Shown: positions 34,756 to 45,840, counted from the stretch's first letter. The stretch: DNA of 64,000 nucleotides from Gongronella butleri (GCA_025201375.1 JAIWZP010000034.1:1-64000); one strand, 5' to 3'. Translations and numbers: made by a program. Notes: a model not told the origin generated them from the sequence alone.

Positions 34756-36663
34756 TTATTGGTTGGGTGACAAGAAAAAGGTATTGACGCGTCGGAGCGT
34801 GACACGAGACGGCGCGGCCTTGCATGAAAAATAAAAAAAATGTTAGCTGCATGCGCCCCTTGGTCCCTTGCTTCGTGGGGTATACCTGCGGATGGCTGGC
34901 CAGCAGCTGCACAAGGCGCAGACGGATCGTCTCCTTGGAAAGCGTCGCCATGCGCGGCGCCGTCAACTGCCACCCACCTACAAACCAATGGAGAGGAAAT
35001 ACCAAGGTGAGCATCTCATTTTGTCAAAAAAAAAATCATTTTTACCTTGTTCATCATAGAAGCGGACAAAGAGGGCAAGCGCAATGCCCACGGCACGGTC
35101 CTTGCCATCGACACTAAATACAAGGACGCGCTTGCCTTGTGCGAGGAATGGCTGGGCAAACGCAATGGCCGTGGGGATCGCCTTTTCCAGGACGTGCTGG
35201 CCGCGCTTGCCCTCGGGGATCGCCAAATCAAGACTCCGTGCCCGCGTCGCGTCGTCATGCGCCAACACGTCGTCCATGGCACAGCAACGGATCACCGCGT
35301 CGTACGATTGCCACCATTGCCGCGCCGACGCAGCGTCGCCAATGACAATGCCCGTCTTTTGAATCGCGTGCGCCACCCCACCCGCCGTGGCGCTTACTTG
35401 TCCTTGTCGCTGCCGAGCTTCTTGCTCCTGCAACACAACGGCACGCACCGTCTCCTCACACGTGCTCACGTGCGCCACAATCGACGATGCATGCCGCCAA
35501 AACAAACGCGCCGAAAGTCCCTAAAATCGCAAAAAAATTGAAAAACAACGCGTTAAACTTAAAATTTCCTTAACCTTGCACCAATTTGCCCATGACTTGC
35601 CATGCTCCACTCCTCGTGGTCATCGCCGGATCCCTGCACGTAGAGATACCCCGCAGGGCGCACCTGGCACCCGCCATCTTGGATGAATTGCGACGCACTC
35701 ACGCAAAACACAGGATACGCGTCGGGAATCTCGATCGCACACGCCAAATTCGACTCGGGCGTCAACCAAAACGGACGCATCGGCTTGCGCAGCTGCCGCT
35801 CAAGCAACGCAAGATCCACACCATATGTCTAATTGAAGAAAAAGTTAAATTTAGACAAATAAAAAAATAAACGCGTGGTTTCGCTTGGCCTACCCATAGT
35901 TTTTCCACAAAGGCGTCGATGCGGGTCTCGATTTGCGCATGCTCGGACCGTGATACAGCAGATGGCTGCGTGTAAAACGCGTCATCCCAGGGCTCCTCCC
36001 AGGAAATGCCGTTTTGCTGCCTGTACCGCTGCACGGCGCGATTGAGCGTGCAGCACCAGATCGGGATGGTTTTGGCGAGCGCGTCGGGGATCCGCTTGCC
36101 CCGCCGCGTCGAATCGACAATCAGCGCGCCCCCGTGCTGCACAATCACACCCACAAGCGGCAAATTCGCGCGACGCACGCTGAAATCCCACTGCCCCATG
36201 TGTCCATCCGTCGATTTAAAGTACGCCGAGCCTGCTTGCGGGTGCTACATGATAAAACAAATAAAAAAAAAAGATTGGTACCTTACACAATAGACGCGCT
36301 CAATTTTCGCCTACTTTTTCGTGATTGATGTACCACGAGCCGCAGCGCTCATTGGCTACACATAAAAAAGATAACAAAGGGGGCAGAGCGAGCCATTGAG
36401 CACTCGCGCCTAATGTTTAAATCATGCATGGCGCTTTACCAATGATCGCCAGGCCAGGATACGTGTCGGCCACCTCGTCTACAAAGGCCGCGTCCTCCTG
36501 GATCGACTTTAGCCGGTTGAATCTAAAAAGGCGCAGCAAGCAGCGTAAAAAAGAGAGCTCGTCTGTAAGTTTGAGGCTAAAATACACTTGCTACACCACA
36601 CACAACGCACATTTTCTTATGGTCCTTGCTAATAGCATCAAGCTCGTGGCCAAAACGGTGCAT
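34756..36663 (-). CDS. RIT1: Initiator tRNA 2'-O-ribosyl phosphate transferase (Rit1)
   Basis: Modifies A64 of initiator tRNA-Met with a ribosyl-phosphate, keeping it out of elongation (fungi and plants). Exons: 36611-36663, 36440-36522, 36315-36355, 35894-36244, 35601-35828, 35046-35520, 34886-34977, 34756-34818; 461 aa. Family landmarks in order: FNRLKSIQEDA, ANERCGSWY, YFKSTDGHMGQWDFSVRRAN, STRRGKRIPDALAKTIPIWC, GSGDDHEEWSM|GLSARLFWRH, the DGKDRAVGIAL phosphatase-like loop, SKETIRLRL and the ending VTLRRVNTFF. The intron 35,521-35,600 must use a GC donor (ATG|GCAAGT): only this joins the two family blocks in frame. Divergent from SRR1. Confidence 0.9.
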
Positions 36664-36799
36664 ACAACGAAAAAGAGAGTGACAGGTGAAGGGGAATAGA
36701 CGAAAGAGTGGCAAAATAAAGACGAGCTCCGCCCATTTTGAATGTTTTTTTTGCCCCCTTTTCCTACTTTTTCCTCCATTTTTCTTGAGCTGTCCGATC
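36664..36799. promoter_or_regulatory. Shared divergent promoter of RIT1 and SRR1-like gene
   Basis: Only 136 bp separate the two start codons, so both promoters must lie here (unless they extend into the genes). Poly-T stretches precede the SRR1 ATG. No clear TATA or CCAAT box. Confidence 0.5.
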
Positions 36800-37739
36800 A
36801 TGCCAGACAATGACGACAATGACGGCTTCACAACCGTGTCCTTCAAGTACCGCAAGCCGCCCACTGGCGCCAAAAAGAAAAAGGGCAAGGCAGGCAAGCT
36901 AAAGTACACACAACAGGGCAAAGAATACACAAAAGACGATCTGCTCAAGTTGCTGCAGCGATACAGGTACCCAAAATTCGGCAAAAAAGTAAAGACAACG
37001 AGGTGCAACGCAATTGATTCTTTTATTGTTTTCTGTAGGGACACGCTAACAGACTGTGCATTCTATGAAAAGACGCTGCCTCTTATCGAGGAGCGCGTGG
37101 CAACGCGCGAAATCAAGGACATTGTTTGCTATGGCATCGGCTCCATGGAAGATTCCATCCCCGCACGCTATCAATTCATGCTCATCTTGCTGCTGCAGGA
37201 CAAAATCAAGGTAAAACAATAAAAATAAAAAATAAAAATAAAAAATCAATGATTTTAACGCGTTTTGCGGCTAGCACACGGGCGCGATCTACATTTTTGA
37301 CCCTGTGATGACGGCTGCAGACAAGGAAGTGTGCGCGCACTATGGGCTGCAAGTCATTGACACGAACGAGGACTGCAAGCGGCGCGTCGACTGCGCCACC
37401 CTGTTTTACATGCCGCATTGCACGCGCGAGCATTACAACAACGTGCTGGCGGCCAATTGGGAACCTGAGCTGCTTGCCCACATCACACTCATTGGCAACG
37501 ACCTCACCGACATGTACGTCACCAGCCAGTCTGACCGCGTCTTGCGCGAAAAATGCCCCTTTTTGCTTCCCGCGTCCGCCATCCTGCAGAGTATACCCTT
37601 CCCCGCCCACCTCTTCGACATCAACAACGTCTTTAATAATACGTCCATTCAATTCTTCCCGACACCCATCAAACCTGAGCTCCTCAAGACCCCTTCTATG
37701 CACGAAACCAAGGAAAACGGTGACAATGAGTCCAAATAG
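36800..37739 (+). CDS. SRR1: SRR1-domain protein (SRR1/Ber1 family)
   Basis: Exons: 36800-36966, 37039-37210, 37275-37739; 267 aa. A basic, low-complexity N-terminus (residues about 10-40) is followed by an SRR1-like domain: IKDIVCYGIGSMEDS...YQFMLILLLQDKI, AIYIFDPVMTAADKEVC, and FYMPHCTREHYNNVLAANWE. Plant SRR1 acts in circadian/light signalling, and the yeast relative Ber1 is linked to microtubule and proteasome phenotypes; no enzymatic activity is established. The C-terminus is a short polar tail. Confidence 0.85.
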
Positions 37740-37879
37740 ATGCTCGTGGGGACCCGCCACCCGCAGCAAACTGTACAAAGGTGCCCAAATTTCAAATAAA
37801 AAAGTGACAAATCAAAATGAATCGACGCAAAATATCATCATATGATGAAGCGCTCTTACGTAAAATCTAGGGGTCAGTC

Positions 37880-38320
37880 TTTTGAACGATATGATACGTA
37901 CAGGCGCTTTTAACGTATCAAAAGCACCTGTTGAATTTCTATCTAATGAGACTAGTTTCACAGATGGATGGCTACTGTAAAACTTGCAGAGAAAATTCAA
38001 AATCTTTGATCGCGATTTGCTCGACAACAATCTAGTCGACTCCCGATTTTTATTAAATTTTTACTAACAAAGAGGGGGGCAAAGCATCCAATTGAAAAAC
38101 TTGCAGCGTGCTATCATACTGTTACTAGGTTAAGTTTGAACATTTTTCATCGATCGTTTCTGCAGGTTGCAGTCCACCAGTGCACAAAAATACAGTATGC
38201 GCGTTCATGCGTCACTCTTTGCTGCAGGGTATTTTTCTTTCAGTATTTTTGGGCGAGCGACTTTCCATTTTGTGCGCCAGTAGTACATCGTCGGATTTAA
38301 CATGATACTGTAAACAAACC
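37880..38320 (+). repeat. Dispersed repeat family A, partial copy
   Basis: Shares 'agtttcacagatggatggc', 'aatctttgatcgcgatttg', 'tagtcgactcccgattttta', 'ttactaacaaagagg' and 'cattttgtgcgccagtag' with the 18.3-19.8 kb copy, in the same order. Truncated before the distal half. Confidence 0.65.
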
Positions 38321-38479
38321 ATCATTTTACAATAAAAAATAAAGGAACACCGAGAAATACAGTAGAATTGGTCTCATTTGAAATAAAGTGGCTGGGTTCA
38401 TCTCTTCATCATCATGCCGCGTTGACCCCATCATTTGCAATGATGAAACGTGCTTGTTTATTGAAAACTAAGTAAAAAC

Positions 38480-38972
38480 CGAGGGTGTCAGACTCTGCCC
38501 TGCAGGCCTGGCATTGATCGCCAATCCGCAGCAAATGCTGCGGCAAAATGTCAAAATCCAATCTAAAAATATCCAACGCGCTTAGGAGCGCGTCTCAAAT
38601 CAAATGCATCCGATCTGCAAGAGCGGATGTTCACCAATTAGTCAAGGCTCCTCAATCTGCACCTCTCTATCGCAAGCTTTCTCTCTTTTACATCTCGTGT
38701 CAAGCCAACAATCTTGTTTCCCCTCTCTGTGGCCTCTCCTCGTTGCAAGTTCCTCGTGTCCCCCGTCAATGCATGTCCAATGCTCAGTCAGCTCCTTTTC
38801 CTTTGTCAGCTCCTTTTATTACTAATGCAGTCCTCGATTAGTGAGCATTGGAAGGAGGTCAAGGACCAATGGGCCTCGACCTCAAGCCCCTTTCTGGTTT
38901 TCCAGGGCAGATGCCTTTCAAATATAAATAGTCTCATACTGTAATTCTCATAAGAAATAAAGGCATCTGCCT
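38480..38972 (+). repeat. Possible solo-LTR-like sequence
   Basis: Contains a TATA-like TATAAATAG (about 38,922), an AATAAA (about 38,955) some 33 bp downstream, and a short inverted pair, GGCAGATGCCTTTC / AAAGGCATCTGCC. The order TATA then AATAAA over a short span resembles an LTR promoter/poly(A) module. Ends and target duplications could not be fixed, so this is tentative. Confidence 0.25.
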
Positions 38973-39798
38973 CAAAAGCAAAAAATTATCAAGAGGACGC
39001 GCAGGACAAAAAAAAGGTACGGTACTGTACCATACACGCACGGCGGGCAACAATGATGGCGGCGCCTCTTTTTAGAGCTCGCTCTGCGGCCGCAAGCGTG
39101 GCGCGCAACTCATCTTGCGCGGTGATGATGGCCTCCATCCATCCAGTTAACTGCCACTGGTCCGGGTGGGCCATCAGCTTTCGCAGCAGCTAGATGCCGA
39201 CTTTGAATTTTGGGGTACGATTTATCCTTTTTTGGTGTCCTCCCCTTTTTTTATGCCGTCGTTCCCCACCATGTACAGTATTTTATTCTCTTTTTTTTCT
39301 TTTGTTTTTTTTTTGCAAGTTTGCATGCACAGATCTTCCTCCTCATGGATGGAGACAGAAGTGAGCAGTCGTCGTGTTTTACTTTAGTTGCAAAGCTGGT
39401 GCACTTCTTTATGTTTCTGTGAAAGCGTCTGACGTTGTTTGACCATACACTCCACTTCTTAGAACGCATCGCACCAAACAACGACATGTCACAAGAGAGA
39501 AAAGAGACGTGCGAGAGAGGGCTAGAAAAAAAGTCGCAACAACTACAGTATTGAATGAGTGACGACGAGCGACTGTGCTTGTGAGAAGCCGTTCTACTGA
39601 ACAAATTAGAGCAAGAGAGACAAACCGTAATATCATAAAAAGATACGTAAAAACTATTGCTGTTGGTCGATCTAAGGACCGAGCACGCAAAAAAAAGGGA
39701 GGACTCCAAAAAAGGATAAATCTTACCCTAAAATTCAAAATTGCCCAGGTAGATCTTCTTCCGTCTATGATAATCACGTTCTGCCTAATGGGCCTATG

Positions 39799-40344
39799 TT
39801 GAATTTTCCGGGATCAAATACTTGGCTGGTAAAGACGTTTTAATCTCTTGCTAGACGCCTAGGAAGTGCACTTAGAGGCTACAACGCGATGCCTCTGGAT
39901 GTAAAATTTGATTTGGAATCGAATGGTGTTACTTTCGAGCCATGCTCTCTTAGTAAAAACGTGAAAAAATCGCACATTTACCGCCAAAAATCAAAATCGG
40001 CCAAAATGTCGTAAATTGCAATTATCTCGAAATTTTACTAAGTTAACGGACACCGTGTGAGAACTTTATTCGATTCTAAATTAAATTTTACATCGAACTC
40101 GTGTGACAAAATAGCGATTTAAGCAGGTTTTGAGGTACTTCCATTAGAGCAAACCGCAGCATTTGAGCCAAATCTCTAAGTACTCAAAACCCAGCAAATA
40201 GACATGTAATTTAAACACCGCCATGAGTTTCTACGACCTTGAAAACATATAAAACGGCAAAACAACTCCATTTGCAGCTTCATCGTGATTGGCCAAAACC
40301 TGGGTGTAGCTGGGGTCGGGGGTATTTGATCCCGGAAAATTCAA
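39799..40344. mobile_element. 546-bp TIR element with internal palindrome
   Basis: Perfect 23-bp terminal inverted repeats: TTGAATTTTCCGGGATCAAA... at 39,799-39,821 and its complement at 40,322-40,344. A second inverted pair lies inside (GTAAAATTTGATTTGGAATC / GATTCTAAATTAAATTTTAC). There is no ORF. A 9-bp GCCTAATGG occurs just outside both ends but not abutting the TIRs. Superfamily unknown. Confidence 0.75.
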
Positions 40345-40570
40345 CGTACGCGCCTAATGGCGTCCAGAGAGCGAGATCGTTGTTGACGAGGTAAAGACCT
40401 CATAATAATATTCGTCGGACAGAATGGACGCCGACGTGACCACGGAGGAGGTGGGGGCAGCAGTGTTGTTGAGGAGGGGAGAAGTAGAATGTTGCATTTC
40501 TAAAAAAAGAAAAAAAATAAAAGAAAAATGTTTTTTATACCGTACTGTACGGTATCTGCCTCAATCTGTT

Positions 40571-40722
40571 AGGTCCCAGCGCATAATCACACTCTAAAAC
40601 GTAAAACACCCAAATGGCTCTAGGAAAGCAATTTTTCTCCCGGTAAGATCACTTTCCTAGAGCCATTTGGGTGTTTTACGTTTTAGAGTGTGATTACAGT
40701 ACTGTATTATGCGCTGGGACCT
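40571..40722. repeat. Foldback repeat with a 13-nt insertion in one arm
   Basis: Left arm 40,571-40,628 and right arm 40,652-40,722 are inverse copies around a ~23-bp loop. The right arm is identical except for an added 13 nt containing TACAGTACTGTA (about 40,695-40,707). Just left of it lies another near-palindrome, ATACCGTACTGTACGGTAT (about 40,539-40,557). Confidence 0.9.
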
Positions 40723-41802
40723 ATCACAACAGAGGGTTACAGCAGTAGTAATCGAGCCGGTGACAAGAAAATCGATGATATTTCTCCAGCACTTACTGCA
40801 ACAACAACGTATGTTCTACAGAGAGGAAGAAGGAAGATTCGCCGATGATGAAATGCTTAATGCGGCGGGGCGTCGTCGACTTCCCGCGGACGGACAGCAA
40901 ATGTGGTACTGTTGTACATACTGTATCTTCCACGGAAAGATGTGGAGAAAGCTGCTACCGTATCATACATGACCCAGCTGCTTACGTACTGTATGATACC
41001 GACGACAAGCAAAAAAGCATTTGTGTACTACTGTATGACGAAGTATTGGTGATATGATAATTTTTTAAAAAAACACAATTTGGGAGCGCGCGCACTGGAG
41101 CTAAATTTTTTATTTCACGCATTATTATTTTATTAGTCCGTCCTCCTCCAATTGTCCATTTCGGCGGATTGGTTCCAAGACTTCAAGCAGCGTCAGAGCT
41201 ACAGTAAGGGAAAAAGAAAGGACATGCGCTGTGCGGATGTCCTTTTACAGTATACTCTAAGGATCAAGGGAAAATAGCGGGGGTCGTATCGTCAAGGTGA
41301 TGGATCCTTCGGATCCATCAGTAAGAAGGGGATTTAACGCCATGTTAAGGGTCAATTGCATGTTAGGAGGTTGGGTCATCATGCATTATTGGTGCTGGCC
41401 ATCAGGAATTAATTAGGGGCTGAGAGCGGTCGCGCGAAGGGGACAGCCTTGACGAGGGATGGCTGTGACGATCCGGGCACGGACCGACACGTCGAGGTCC
41501 CCAATTGCGAGGGGGCGAAGGCGACCAGTGATCCGTGCGCGCGCCGCTTCGCGGCGCGCGCTTATATCGGGGCTTCTTGGATTGACGCGCCACAAAAGCC
41601 GGCTGGTAACGCCCACGGGAACACTTGGCAAGTTGAGGAGTAACCATTGTTGGAGCCAGAGTTTAATAACAAGAAAGGGGATAAGAGTGTGTGTGTGTTG
41701 TATTCAGTGGGGAAAAACTAATTGAGTGTCCGGAAGAAGGGGATACTGTATACAGTATATAAGAGAGAGAAGGGGACGATGAAACGCTGGTTGACTAGTA
41801 GG
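40723..41802. other. Gene-poor stretch with GC-rich hairpin island
   Basis: No gene supported. AT-rich flanks enclose a GC-rich island at about 41,400-41,640. Two perfect hairpins share the loop TTC: 41,298-41,320 (10-bp stem TGATGGATCC) and 41,537-41,561 (11-bp stem GCGCGCGCCGC). Palindromic ATACTGTATACAGTAT lies at about 41,743-41,758. A weak 87-codon frame at 40,709-40,972 shows no known domain. Confidence 0.6.
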
Positions 41803-43055
41803 ATGTTACCGGGGGGAAAATTGGTATTTCCTTTTTAGGAAATAATTTCTGAATTCTATTAAAAAATACGAATTTTCCAGAAATGGTAATTTCACGTTAC
41901 ACATGGATTATCTCGGCCCACAGACGTCGTACAGGCTCCGCGAAACATGTATTCGAATCGCTGACATCGTGGCTTTCCGATGGTAGTAGTTTCAAAGTCC
42001 GATGGCTAGTGGATGGATAGATATTTACGTTTGCAATTTCTCGCTCCACAACGGCATTATTAATGTGCAATTTTTTTGAATCCCGCACTAATTAAACCGG
42101 GGTCAAAACATCTGAAAATGCGTTTTTTGGAATTTTAAAATTGGCTTTTTCTACAGTAATGCCATTTTTTCTATTTTGCATTTTTCTCGCCATCTAATTG
42201 GCTGACCCTACTCAAAGACGGCTGCATCGCATTCAACGCAAAATTTGCAACAAAAAAGCTTAAACCCCCAAAGCGCTACGATCACTTTGAAAATTTCAGG
42301 GGTCACATATTTTAATCTCAGAAAATGCCAAACTTGGGGAATTTCTAACTCCGAGTGAAATGCATCCCAAACAGGTAACTCCGACAATTTGCTATTGGCA
42401 GACAAAATGACAGGTCGCCCACCCTAAGAAAAAGGCGCAAAGACCAAAGAGTGATGCATGAACGGCGATCGACTGGGAAAATTGCTTACTTTGGGTGCAA
42501 AAATTTAAGGTTTGACACTTCCAAATTTAGGTGGTGGATTGCATAGATCTTTTCTTTTTTTACTGTATTTTTTTTATTTTAGATTTTGTTGTACTGTACA
42601 CGGCTTGAGTGGCACTTGGGTGGAATCGCGGATGCAAAATTTTCAAACGCACTCTACTGTAGCATCGTGAAAGTGGTCCCATTACATGCTTCAACCCCTT
42701 ATTTGTAAGTAAATATGGAATAAAAATTGCGTTGTTAAATCAATGCCATTGTCGAGAAAAATAAGTCATATTATTGGGGGTTAATTCAAAAAACAAAAAA
42801 TATTTATTGGGGCACAACATAATCAGGATCAATATTTTCGTCAGCATTGTCTTCGTCATCCGTGTCATCGGAGGATTCAATGGCCACAAAATCGCCATCT
42901 GCTGCTGCATCACCATCCGCGGAGCCTGTACGACGTCTGTGGGCCGAGATAATCCATGTGTAACGTGAAATTCCATATCTGGAAATTTCGCATTTTCTAA
43001 TAGAATTCAGAAATTATTTCCTAAAAAGGAAATACCAATTTTCCCCCGGTAACAT
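41803..43055. mobile_element. 1.25-kb TIR element enclosing an inverted copy of repeat family A
   Basis: Inverted arms of about 140 bp (41,803-41,942) and 137 bp (42,919-43,055), starting ATGTTACCGGG...AAAATTGGTA and ending ...ACAGGCTCCGCG, with a few mismatches. The ~975-bp interior lacks a transposase ORF and carries an antisense copy of family A at 42,200-42,545. It looks like a non-autonomous DNA transposon or MITE that captured, or was invaded by, another repeat. Confidence 0.8.
42200..42545 (-). repeat. Dispersed repeat family A, inverted copy
   Basis: Reverse complement of the 18.97-19.42 kb segment: 'aaatttgcaacaaaaaagct', 'agcgctacgatcactttgaa', 'aggggtcacat', 'catcccaaacaggtaactcc', 'ttgctattggcagacaaaat'. 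It lies between the arms of the 41,803-43,055 element. Confidence 0.8.
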
Positions 43056-43112
43056 TATGGACAAGCTCCACGCTTCGGAGAAAGCGCCGAGGAAGTGTTT
43101 GTACAAACAACA

Positions 43113-43230
43113 GTATGCATGCACGCCACGCTGGTCCAGATGGGAATAATAAATACGCATGCACGCCACGTTGGTTCAATTGACAATAATAATATGCATG
43201 CACGCCACATCAATTCAGATGATAAGGATG
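43113..43230. repeat. Three tandem ~40-bp units
   Basis: Three units headed TATGCATGCACGCCAC (second TACGCATGCACGCCAC), spaced about 40 and 39 bp, with diverging tails. They lie between the TIR element and the transposase fragment. Confidence 0.8.
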
Positions 43231-43359
43231 CTAGCATGCCGAGTTGATCTTGCTAGGGCATGGCCATTGTTTGCCAAAGGCATGGCCATGACAATGGCAC
43301 AAGAGCGCGTAAGAAAAAGGTAATCCAGAAAAAAATGCATGGCGTGAATCTTGGCTTTG

Positions 43360-43810
43360 CGGGCATACTGTAACAGTCGGTGCTATTGTCCTGATAATCA
43401 ACAACATCCCACGACAGTGGCGATTTGCAGACGACAATGTCATTTTGGTCGGCATGATGCCAGGCTGCGGCAAGGAGCCCAAAGCCAGACAAGATGAACG
43501 CATTCCTATCTCCGCTTGTCGACGAGCTCAAGGACTTGTACCGACGAGGTGTCGAGATGCACATTGACCCAGACATGTCCCAGCCGCGTCGACGCGTCAG
43601 AGCTGCGCTTTTAGCCGTCGTGCCGATGACTTGCTTGCTGCCTGCCGCGCGCAAGATTACCGGTTTTGTCCATGACGTCGGAAAAAAGGGGTTGTCACAA
43701 CAAATGCGACGACGCATCATTTCTTCGATCTGTACGACATCCAGGAATGCCTCCTGTGGCCCGTGTTTCCTACAGTATGTTGGCTTCCGCGCGCGCCGCG
43801 ACCACGACAA
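43360..43810 (+). pseudogene. CACTA/Plavaka-like (KDZ) transposase fragment
   Basis: The plus strand reads INNIPRQWRFADDNVILVGM then, after at least one frame change near 43,460, MNAFLSPLVDELKDLYRRGV and VRAALLAVVPMTCLLPAARK. This order (NLPRxxR..N.ILVGIIPG, then PLVDEL, then RAAL....D.PA.RK.CGF) is that of tnp2/Plavaka-type transposases in fungi. Only the middle of the protein is present; the frameshift and missing N- and C-terminal parts mark a decayed fragment. Confidence 0.55.
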
Positions 43811-44919
43811 TTATTGACCTCCAAATACTGTATGATACCAACAAAATTAACAGAGACCATGCCAAGAAGGCATTCCAAGAAGGGTTGTTGCCGACACCGG
43901 AATCATGTAATCGCTCTTTCACATGGACGTGTCCATTGTGATTTTTAATTAAAAATATCACGCTCTGCGAGCAGCAAACACAACATTTCCTCCATCTGCC
44001 TTAACATCGTGTCCCTTTTATTTATCATCATTTCTTGTCTATCATACGGTATCAATAATAATAAAAAACCAAAAAATCAATGGCGGCTGCCAATCACTCA
44101 TGGTTTTTTCCCCTACTACTGTACCCGCATCCTATGGGGCTCGAGCCCTAACAATTGTCGCAAAAGAAAATGAACCTCTGCCCAAGGACGACGTGCTGCA
44201 AGCGCAATTCGAGTGCCGCAAAGCAACGAAGTTGCCAAGTGGTGACTACGAGATGATGCTGAAAAAACCACAGGAGTAGTACTACTGTACTCATTACTTG
44301 GTTCCGCTTCTGCGCATCCACTCCTCCATTGCAGCAACAACGTACAACATGGATACCCGCAACAACCTCCTCATGATCAACCTCCCATACCGGTAAGAAG
44401 AATCATCCTGCACATGTAAAACAAAACGTCGTCCATTTTTGATTTGGTAATTTTTCACACAATAATGTTGCTTCTTATTATTAGGGCGAATAACAACCTG
44501 ACTCTTTTTTTTCAACAAGCTACAGTACCATAAATCTCTTGCCGCCATCATTCCCTTCACTCATCAAAAAAGTCTTCGCTGCCAACCAAAAAATCGCTGT
44601 ATATTATGTCATCTCCAATTTCCGCCGCCTTTTTTTGGTATTACTGTATATCATAATAATGCATTTGCGATCTCGCTGCTGCTCGCCAACAAAGGCACAT
44701 CATCTGACCTTTTTTTGTGATTTCAAGCCATCTTTTGCCGCCGTCCCCCGTCGCCCAGCGAAAACAACGTCATCGCCGCCCATCAAGCAAAAAGTCGCTG
44801 TCATGTCCAACTTCGGTCACTTTTGGTAATAATGCATTTGCTTTATCGCTCGCAATAATCGCCTGGCTATTTTTTCTTTGTGATTACACTCGCAGATTCA
44901 CTGGTGGCGAGCGACCTGT

Positions 44920-45840
44920 CATATCGTATGGTGATGCCATCTTTAATTATTTATTGAGATTTGATCGACAACGGTCTAGTCGATCTCCGATTTTTATTGT
45001 GAGTTTACTAACAAAAAATTGGGTGCAAAGAAGCATCTACTGTAATCTTCTAATGGGATGACTTGCAGCGCGTTAACTTCTTGGGTTTGAATGAACATTT
45101 TGCATCGGCCATACAGTATCTGCAGGCTGCAGAGCACATGCAGTCCACCAGTGTACACAAATAAGTTGCTATTTTGGGAAGGAGTCAAACATGAATTGGC
45201 GAAAAAAATCTTGACCAAAGCAGGCACTTTTTTCAGTCGATTGGCGTTCATGGGTCACTCTTTGGGCGACCTGCCATTTTGTGTGCCATTGGCAAATCAT
45301 CGAACTTACCTGTTTGGGATGCATTGATCACTCGGAGGTCGAAATTGACCGTTTTTGGGATTTAAATGTGTGACCCCTGAATTTTTAAAAAGTGATCGTA
45401 GCGCTTTGAGACTTTAAGCTTTTTTGTTGCAAATTTTGCGCCGAGTACGATGCACGTATTTTGAGCGGGGTCGACCATGCAGACTGCCAGATAAATGCAA
45501 AACAGTACGCATACCGTATGATGTTTTTGCGGCATTTTTGAGTCCAAAAAAATCGGGCGGGTCCGGCTTGAGTGCTGAGCCGTAGCCCGTAGACTACTGT
45601 ATGTCGTGACGCATTTTTCATTAGCGGGCCAGTGGGCTGTAAAAAAAATTCTGGAGGCACTGCAGGCCTGCAAAGTCTGAAAAATGCGCTCTTTGGTTTT
45701 TAAAAGGTAGATGAATACGATTTTGTGCAGTGTAGCGTAATTCTTTAGGAAATGAAATGAAAGTACACGTCAGTTTCTGTCCACTGTAATAAAAAAAGGG
45801 CGGATCAAACACGTTTTTCTGTGCAAAAATCCAACAAAAC
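44920..45840 (+). repeat. Dispersed repeat family A, long copy
   Basis: Co-linear with 18,880-19,790: 'ttactaacaaaaaattgggt', 'gcaggcacttttttcagtcg', 'cctgtttgggatgcattgat', 'aatgtgtgacccctgaattt', 'agcttttttgttgcaaattt', 'ccagtgggctgtaaaaaaaa'. Divergence includes indels, among them inserted TACTGTA (about 45,041 and 45,595) and TACAGTA (about 45,109) heptamers absent from the other copy. Confidence 0.78.

Larger units (their letters stand above)
37740..39798. other. Start of second AT-rich repeat block
   Basis: No gene supported. It contains a partial copy of repeat family A, a possible solo-LTR-like stretch (listed separately), and TACTGTA/TACAGTA words near 37,973, 38,191, 38,303, 38,359, 38,935, 39,018, 39,275 and 39,545. 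A 61-codon minus-strand frame at 38,989-39,174 has coding-like composition but no recognisable family. Confidence 0.55.

Noticed and set aside
35573..35574. GT donor for RIT1 intron 5
   Set aside because: It leaves the wrong phase for the next exon and inserts non-family residues; the GC donor at 35,599-35,600 fits both.
41402..41725. ORFs of 64-88 codons in the GC-rich island
   Set aside because: Composition-driven absence of stops around hairpins; residues are Arg/Pro-rich with no family resemblance.
43113..43230. CRISPR-like array
   Set aside because: Only three ~40-bp tandem units with no distinct spacers, in a eukaryotic genome.
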